Shown: in pieces, positions 5,787 to 8,411 of the stretch
Layout: each line of letters begins with the position of its first letter
How positions within the stretch are numbered: the first letter of the stretch is position 1
NCBI RefSeq assembly: GCF_946885955.1
Contig: NZ_CAMPHI010000084.1
Span: forward strand, 1 to 8,411
Direction of reading: 5' to 3'
Source: an uncultured Pseudomonas sp.
GTDB taxonomy: Bacteria > Pseudomonadota > Gammaproteobacteria > Pseudomonadales > Pseudomonadaceae
Length of the DNA: 8,411 nucleotides
Translations under genes and position numbers: made by a program
Notes under the pieces: model-generated
The model's database searches: none
What the model saw: the letters and a program-made list of their open reading frames with translations, nothing else
What the model was told of the DNA's origin: nothing

Positions 5787-6164
5787 TCAGGCGACTTTGA
5801 CTTCGATCCGCCGCGGTTGCGCATGTGGGTGTTTGGGAATCCGCAGGCTGAGCACACCGTCGCGCAGCTGCGCATCGATCTTGCTGCTGTCCAGCTCGCT
5901 GCTCAGGCTGAACGCGCGGCGATAGCGCGACAGGCGCACTTCGGCGTAGGCCGCCTCCATGTTCTCCGGGGTGTCCTGGGCGATATCGGCCTCGATCAGC
6001 AAGGTGTCGTTGTCGACCCGCAGTTCGAGTTTGTCCTTGGGCACGCCGGGCAGGTCGGCAACCAGCAGGATGCCGTCCTTGCTCTCGTACACATCCACTT
6101 GCGGCAGTAGCGCCTGGATATCTTCCTGGCGTTCGTTGCGTTTGGCGACTTGTTGGTCGGTCAT
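5787..6164 (-). CDS. Small heat-shock protein Hsp20, second gene of the trio
   Basis: This 125-residue small heat-shock protein is nearly all alpha-crystallin domain. A short charged N-terminus (1-20) is followed by the domain at about 21-112, with VDVYESKDGILLVADLPGV, DTLLIEADI and the signature DGVLSLRIPK (GVL at 103-105). The tail carries IEV (120-122), a version of the I-x-I/V motif that docks into neighbouring subunits during oligomer assembly. The ATG has a strong AGGAGG site, and the gene starts 24 nt after the first Hsp20 gene stops, so the two form an operon. With so short an N-terminal arm it may work as a partner in mixed oligomers; that is inference. The 24-nt gap contains TTGCT just before the binding site. 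This resembles the UYGCU motif of ROSE thermometers, but only 3 nt separate them. Confidence 0.93.
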   Translation of the reverse strand: MTDQQVAKRNERQEDIQALLPQVDVYESKDGILLVADLPGVPKDKLELRVDNDTLLIEADIAQDTPENMEAAYAEVRLSRYRRAFSLSSELDSSKIDAQLRDGVLSLRIPKHPHAQPRRIEVKVA

Positions 6165-6188
6165 GGCAATTTCCTCCTGGGAGCAATC

Positions 6189-6644
6189 TCATTGAATTGT
6201 GATGCGCTTGGGCTGCGCCGATTCCTGGCGCGCCACGCTGATATGCAGCACGCCGTTGCGGTACTGCGCATTGACTTTGTCCGGGTCGATATCCTTGGAC
6301 AGGTTGACGGTACGCTTGAAGCGCCCGCTGAACCGCTCGTCGGCGTAAATCGATAGGGTGTCCTTGTCGTCTTGCGGCTCGGCGCTGGTGCGCTCTCCAC
6401 TGATCGACAGCAGGCCTTGGTCAATCTGGATATCGAGGCTGGCCGGATCGACGCCCGGGGCGAATGCATAGACCTCGATGCTGGTCGGCGTGCTGCCAAC
6501 ATTGAGTGCCGGAAAGGCGCCGCTGGTCAGGGCGCGGATACTGCCGGGGCGGCCAAGGCTGGTGAACTCTTGCTGCAATTCGCGCTGCAAGCGCTCGAAC
6601 TCGGCGAGCAAACCACCGGGGAAGCTGAATAGGGATTCGTACAT
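6189..6644 (-). CDS. Small heat-shock protein Hsp20, first gene of the trio
   Basis: This 151-residue cytoplasmic holdase chaperone opens the Hsp20 operon. Its N-terminal arm (1-45) is hydrophobic and Phe-rich at the start (MYESLFSFPGGLL), as in IbpA-like proteins. The alpha-crystallin domain spans about 46-140, with SIEVYAFAPGVDPASLDIQI, DERFSGRFKRTVNLS and the signature NGVLHISVA (N130-GVL). The tail ends KRITIQ, giving a proper I-x-I motif (148-150). Of the three it is closest to a conventional bacterial Hsp20. A strong GGAGG site sits 6-7 nt before the ATG at 6644 and is predicted to be paired in a leader hairpin. A sigma-32-like promoter lies at 6720-6748. The second Hsp20 gene follows after 24 nt. 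Confidence 0.94.
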   Translation of the reverse strand: MYESLFSFPGGLLAEFERLQRELQQEFTSLGRPGSIRALTSGAFPALNVGSTPTSIEVYAFAPGVDPASLDIQIDQGLLSISGERTSAEPQDDKDTLSIYADERFSGRFKRTVNLSKDIDPDKVNAQYRNGVLHISVARQESAQPKRITIQ

Positions 6645-6646
6645 CG

Positions 6647-6710
6647 CAAACCTCCTCTGAGATGATCTGGAAGTTGTTTGCGGCGCTCAAGGACGGGCCT
6701 TTAAGCGCCG
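6647..6710 (-). promoter_or_regulatory. Two-hairpin Hsp20 leader covering the ribosome binding site (RNA thermometer candidate)
   Basis: Read on the minus strand, the leader folds into two abutting hairpins. The first pairs CGGCGCT with AGCGCCG (6704-6710 with 6681-6687), plus an inner AAGG/CCTT. The second pairs CAAAC then TTCC (6680-6669, with three bulged bases) with GGAG then GTTTG (6655-6647), burying the GGAGG binding site. The weak, bulged second stem is what a heat-melting thermometer would use. Pseudomonas ibpA has a short two-hairpin ROSE thermometer, but the ROSE motif UYGCU is absent here, so this would be a different type. Confidence 0.5.
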
Positions 6711-6719
6711 TTGCCAGAA

Positions 6720-6748
6720 ATATGTTGATGGCCAGGCGCGGCTTCAAG
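6720..6748 (-). promoter_or_regulatory. Sigma-32 (heat-shock) promoter of the Hsp20 operon
   Basis: On the minus strand, -35 CTTGAA (6743-6748) is a perfect match to the RpoH consensus. A 15-nt spacer later comes -10 CAACATAT (6720-6727), which fits CCCCATNT except at two bases. The expected start near 6713 puts the first nucleotides right at the base of the first leader hairpin, a good mutual fit. The position in front of three Hsp20 genes supports it. Confidence 0.7.
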
Positions 6749-6823
6749 GGCGGCTTTAAGAACGTTATCGAATGGGTTATAGCGATGGGGAATAGACGGT
6801 GGGCAGGGCCGATTGGAGGGCCT

Positions 6824-6888
6824 GTAGCCCGGATGAAATCCGGGGCGGTTTAGCAGCAGATATCGTTCCCGGATTGCATCCGGGCTAC
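6824..6888. repeat. Inverted repeat of the GTAGCCCGGAT family
   Basis: The 21-bp arms at 6824-6844 and 6868-6888 are complementary at 20 of 21 positions. Each begins GTAGCCCGGAT and ends ATCCGGG when read inward, and a 23-nt spacer separates them. This is an intact member of the family seen degraded at 4867-5211. It lies between rluA and the Hsp20 promoter, and the stem may protect or end the rluA transcript. Elements of this type are common in Pseudomonas spacers. Confidence 0.8.
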
Positions 6889-6896
6889 AAAGGCTT

Positions 6897-6913
6897 GGCG
6901 GGTTGCACCCGCC
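6897..6913. repeat. GGCGGGT/ACCCGCC stem-loop after rluA
   Basis: Perfect 7-bp arms (6897-6903 and 6907-6913) with a 3-nt loop lie 21 bp beyond the rluA stop. On the rluA strand no U-run follows, so it is a weak terminator at best. The sequence GGCGGGTTGCACCCGCC followed by CTACG looks like another dispersed Pseudomonas repeat. Confidence 0.55.
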
Positions 6914-6934
6914 CTACGATGCCGTGAGCGCGGC

Positions 6935-7570
6935 TTAGAACGGCGCCGGGCACTCGAAGCGCAGGCGTTCGCCGCTTTGCGGGTGGGTCAGGGCGAGCAT
7001 GCTGGCGTGCAGGCACAGGCGCGGGTAGGCGGCGAGTGCTTGTTCGTGGGCATATAAACCGTCGCCGAGCAGCGGGTGGCCGATGGAGAGCATATGCACG
7101 CGCAATTGGTGCGAGCGGCCGGTGATCGGCGTCAGCTCGACCCGGCAGTAATCGCCGCAGCGCTCGAGGATGCGCCAGTGGGTCAGGGCGTGTTTGCCCA
7201 GCTCGTGGTCGACCACATGGCGCGGCTTGGTCGGTGGGTCGTAGCGTAGCGGCAGGTCGATGCTGCCGTTGTCCTGCTCGGGTTGGCCCCAGCACAGCGC
7301 GGTGTAGGCTTTCTCGGTTTCGCGGTCGTGGAACTGCCGCGACAGTTCGCGGTGGCTGTCCGGGTCGCGGGCCAGGACGATGATCCCCGAGGTTTCCCAA
7401 TCCAGGCGATGGACGATGCGCGCTTCCGGGTAGCCGTTTTCCTGCAGGCGGGTGACCAGGCAATCCCTGTTGTCCTCGGCGCGGCCGGGCACCGAGAGCA
7501 GCAGGGTGGGCTTGTTGATCACCAGCAGGGCGGCGTCCTGGTGGAGGATTTCGATTTGGCTGAGGGGCAT
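6935..7570 (-). CDS. rluA: Dual-specificity 23S rRNA/tRNA pseudouridine synthase
   Basis: RluA isomerises uridine to pseudouridine at position 746 of 23S rRNA and position 32 of certain tRNAs in E. coli. The 211-residue protein shows the family motifs in order: VINKP with LLLSVPGR (18-30); the catalytic loop HRLDWETSG (54-62) with catalytic D57; KAYTALCWG (87-95); and ITGRSHQLRVHM (149-160) followed by GHPLLGD. Nearly every conserved block lines up with E. coli RluA, and length is normal (E. coli 219). There is no N-terminal S4 domain, as expected for RluA and unlike RluC/RluD. The ATG at 7570 has only a weak binding site (AAGAAT about 6 nt upstream); the protein start fits the family, so I keep it. 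It runs in the same direction as minDE but lies behind the minE terminator and a REPIN, so it probably has its own promoter, which I could not place. Confidence 0.95.
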   Translation of the reverse strand: MPLSQIEILHQDAALLVINKPTLLLSVPGRAEDNRDCLVTRLQENGYPEARIVHRLDWETSGIIVLARDPDSHRELSRQFHDRETEKAYTALCWGQPEQDNGSIDLPLRYDPPTKPRHVVDHELGKHALTHWRILERCGDYCRVELTPITGRSHQLRVHMLSIGHPLLGDGLYAHEQALAAYPRLCLHASMLALTHPQSGERLRFECPAPF

Positions 7571-7600
7571 GGGGATTCTTGAGTCGGTCTACGGTTAAGG

Positions 7601-7684
7601 GTAGGAGCGGCCTTGGCCGCGATTGGGCATCAGCGGAACGATTGGGCGTTAATGCAAGAAGCTCGCGGCCAAGGCCGCTCCTAC
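7601..7684. mobile_element. REPIN (paired REP sequences)
   Basis: A perfect 22-bp inverted repeat, arms 7601-7622 and 7663-7684, each starts GTAGGAGCGGCCTTGGCCGC when read inward. Each arm is itself palindromic (GCGGCC/GGCCGC). The 40-nt loop contains CGATTGGGC twice (7620-7628, 7639-7647). Two inverted REPs around a short loop is the REPIN structure known in Pseudomonas, mobilised by RAYT transposases encoded elsewhere. It lies between the minE terminator and rluA. The perfect arms suggest it is recent or maintained. Confidence 0.85.
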
Positions 7685-7705
7685 GGATTTGTGCCCAACA
7701 ACAAA

Positions 7706-7728
7706 ATGGCGGCCCTCAAGGCCGCCAT
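7706..7728 (-). terminator. Intrinsic terminator of the min operon
   Basis: On the minus strand ATGGCGGCC and GGCCGCCAT form a perfect 9-bp stem with a 5-nt loop, followed by TTTGTTGTT. It sits 34 bp past the minE stop, where a terminator of minCDE is expected. The U-run is interrupted, so termination may be partial and some read-through towards rluA is possible. Confidence 0.8.
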
Positions 7729-7744
7729 CTGTTCAGGCTCTGCT

Positions 7745-7766
7745 GCTAAACACAGCTGTGTTTAGC
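7745..7766. repeat. Perfect 22-bp palindrome over the minE stop codon
   Basis: The half-site GCTAAACACAG is followed immediately by its exact complement, with no spacer. The minE stop codon (7762-7764) lies inside the right half. Followed 16 bp later by the terminator, it could be part of the 3'-end structure. As a gapless palindrome it is also the shape of a site for a dimeric DNA-binding protein. Its role is unknown. Confidence 0.75.
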
Positions 7767-8016
7767 GATCCGGCAGGGTGATGTTGAGTTCCAGAATGGA
7801 ACAGCTGCCCTGGTTTTCCAACGCGACCTGGACCTGGTCCGAGTCGATGTTGACGTACTTGCGGATCACTTCGACCAATTCCTGCTGCAGGGCCGGCAGG
7901 TAGTCCGGCTGGCTGCGCTGGCCGCGCTCGTGGGCGACGATGATCTGCAGACGCTCTTTCGCAATGGACGCAGTGGTTTCTTTCTTGCGTTCGCGAAAGA
8001 AGTCAAAAATATTCAT
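7762..8016 (-). CDS. minE: Cell division topological specificity factor MinE
   Basis: MinE stimulates the ATPase of MinD at the membrane and drives pole-to-pole oscillation of MinCD, so that FtsZ assembles at mid-cell. The 84-residue protein has the normal family length. It begins with the membrane-binding [24 protein letters not shown] region. The anti-MinCD/MinD-contact segment covers about residues 13-31 ([15 protein letters not shown]). The topological specificity domain covers about 32-82, with [16 protein letters not shown] and LELNITLP. The ATG overlaps the minD stop by 4 nt (ATGA at 8016-8013 on the minus strand), and its GGAGG site lies in the last codons of minD, so the two are translationally coupled. 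The stop codon lies in a perfect palindrome, and a terminator follows. Confidence 0.97.
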   Translation of the reverse strand: MNIFDFFRERKKETTASIAKERLQIIVAHERGQRSQPDYLPALQQELVEVIRKYVNIDSDQVQVALENQGSCSILELNITLPDR

Positions 8017-8411
8017 TCACGACCTCCAAACAGGCGTTGCATGAGTCCTTTCTTCTGTACGTCGAGGAAGCGGTGCGCCACTTCCTTGCCGAGCAGACGG
8101 TCGACGGCATCGCTGTACGCCTGCCCTGCGTCGCTCTGGTCGTCGAGGATCACCGGCACGCCCTGGTTCGAGGCTTTGAGCACGGCTTGCGATTCCGGGA
8201 TGACGCCGAGCAGGCGGATGGCGAGGATTTCTTCGACATCTTCCACGCCGAGCATTTCGCCGCGGGTCACGCGCTCGGGGTTGTAGCGGGTCAGCAGCAG
8301 GTGTTCCTTGATCGGCTCTTCGCCTTTCACCGCGCGGCGCGATTTGCTCGCCAGCAGGCCGAGCATGCGGTCGGAGTCGCGTACCGAGGAAACTTCCGGG
8401 TTGGTCACGAC
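8013..8411 (-). CDS. minD: Septum site-determining ATPase MinD, C-terminal half; 5' end beyond window
   Basis: MinD is a ParA/MinD-family ATPase that binds the membrane when dimeric and carries MinC, the FtsZ inhibitor. The window holds the last 132 codons, about half of the usual 270. The visible part starts [15 protein letters not shown], the conserved core around the switch region, and includes [26 protein letters not shown] and [11 protein letters not shown]. The C-terminus, [13 protein letters not shown], is the amphipathic membrane-targeting helix. The Walker A (deviant P-loop) lies outside the window. The reading frame continues open through the right edge; the in-frame GTG at 8408 is an internal valine, not a start. 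minC is expected beyond the right edge. Confidence 0.97.
   Translation of the reverse strand, partial: VVTNPEVSSVRDSDRMLGLLASKSRRAVKGEEPIKEHLLLTRYNPERVTRGEMLGVEDVEEILAIRLLGVIPESQAVLKASNQGVPVILDDQSDAGQAYSDAVDRLLGKEVAHRFLDVQKKGLMQRLFGGRE

Noticed and set aside
5080..5925. 281-residue open frame on the plus strand
   Set aside because: It is antisense to two Hsp20 genes and has no family features or ribosome binding site.
6662..6853. 63-residue frame on the plus strand
   Set aside because: It is antisense to the Hsp20 leader and sigma-32 promoter, runs into the repeat, and has no ribosome binding site.
1..8411. CRISPR array, tRNA, rRNA, integrase or transposase genes
   Set aside because: None is visible. 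The repeats present are inverted REP-like elements, not regularly spaced direct repeats, and no mobility gene is encoded here.

Overview
The window looks like chromosomal DNA of a Pseudomonas (sensu lato). It is GC-rich, and the encoded NrdA, RstA/RstB-like pair, RluA, MinE and MinD proteins all read as Pseudomonas proteins. The spacers carry Pseudomonas-type intergenic repeats: a REPIN and the 'GTAGCCCGG...ATCCGGG' stem-loop family. The species cannot be fixed from the sequence. In P. aeruginosa PAO1, as I recall it, nrdA-PA1157-PA1158 and minCDE-rluA lie far apart, so the layout here points to another lineage or to a rearrangement.

Layout: (1) 1-1724, minus: the 5' 60% of nrdA, class Ia ribonucleotide reductase alpha subunit. 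(2) 1725-2528: an 804-bp divergent spacer dense in regulatory-looking sequence. It holds a near-perfect NrdR box, leader hairpins, a terminator-like hairpin with no obvious gene, a perfect DnaA box, an 11-bp-period direct repeat, a perfect AlgR-type decamer and an extended -10 promoter framed by a 10-bp inverted repeat. (3) 2529-4852, plus: a two-gene operon for an RstA-like response regulator and an RstB-like sensor kinase, overlapping by ATGA. (4) 4853-5226: a convergent, gene-free spacer of degenerate repeats. (5) 5227-6644, minus: three tandem small heat-shock protein (Hsp20) genes, preceded by a sigma-32-like promoter and a two-hairpin leader that folds over the first ribosome binding site. 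(6) 6824-6913: another repeat of the same family. (7) 6935-7570, minus: rluA, a pseudouridine synthase. (8) 7571-7761: a REPIN, the minE terminator and a perfect 22-bp palindrome over the minE stop codon. (9) 7762-8411, minus: minE and the 3' half of minD, overlapping by ATGA.

How the genes work together: nrdA supplies deoxynucleotides under apparent NrdR control, with possible DnaA and AlgR inputs. The two-component pair senses an unknown envelope signal. The Hsp20 trio forms a heat-inducible holdase operon that appears to be controlled both at transcription (sigma-32) and at translation (RNA folding). MinD and MinE position the division septum. The most interesting unit is the Hsp20 trio with its double control. 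It is framed on both sides by repeats of one family and sits between blocks that are not neighbours in PAO1, which suggests insertion or rearrangement.
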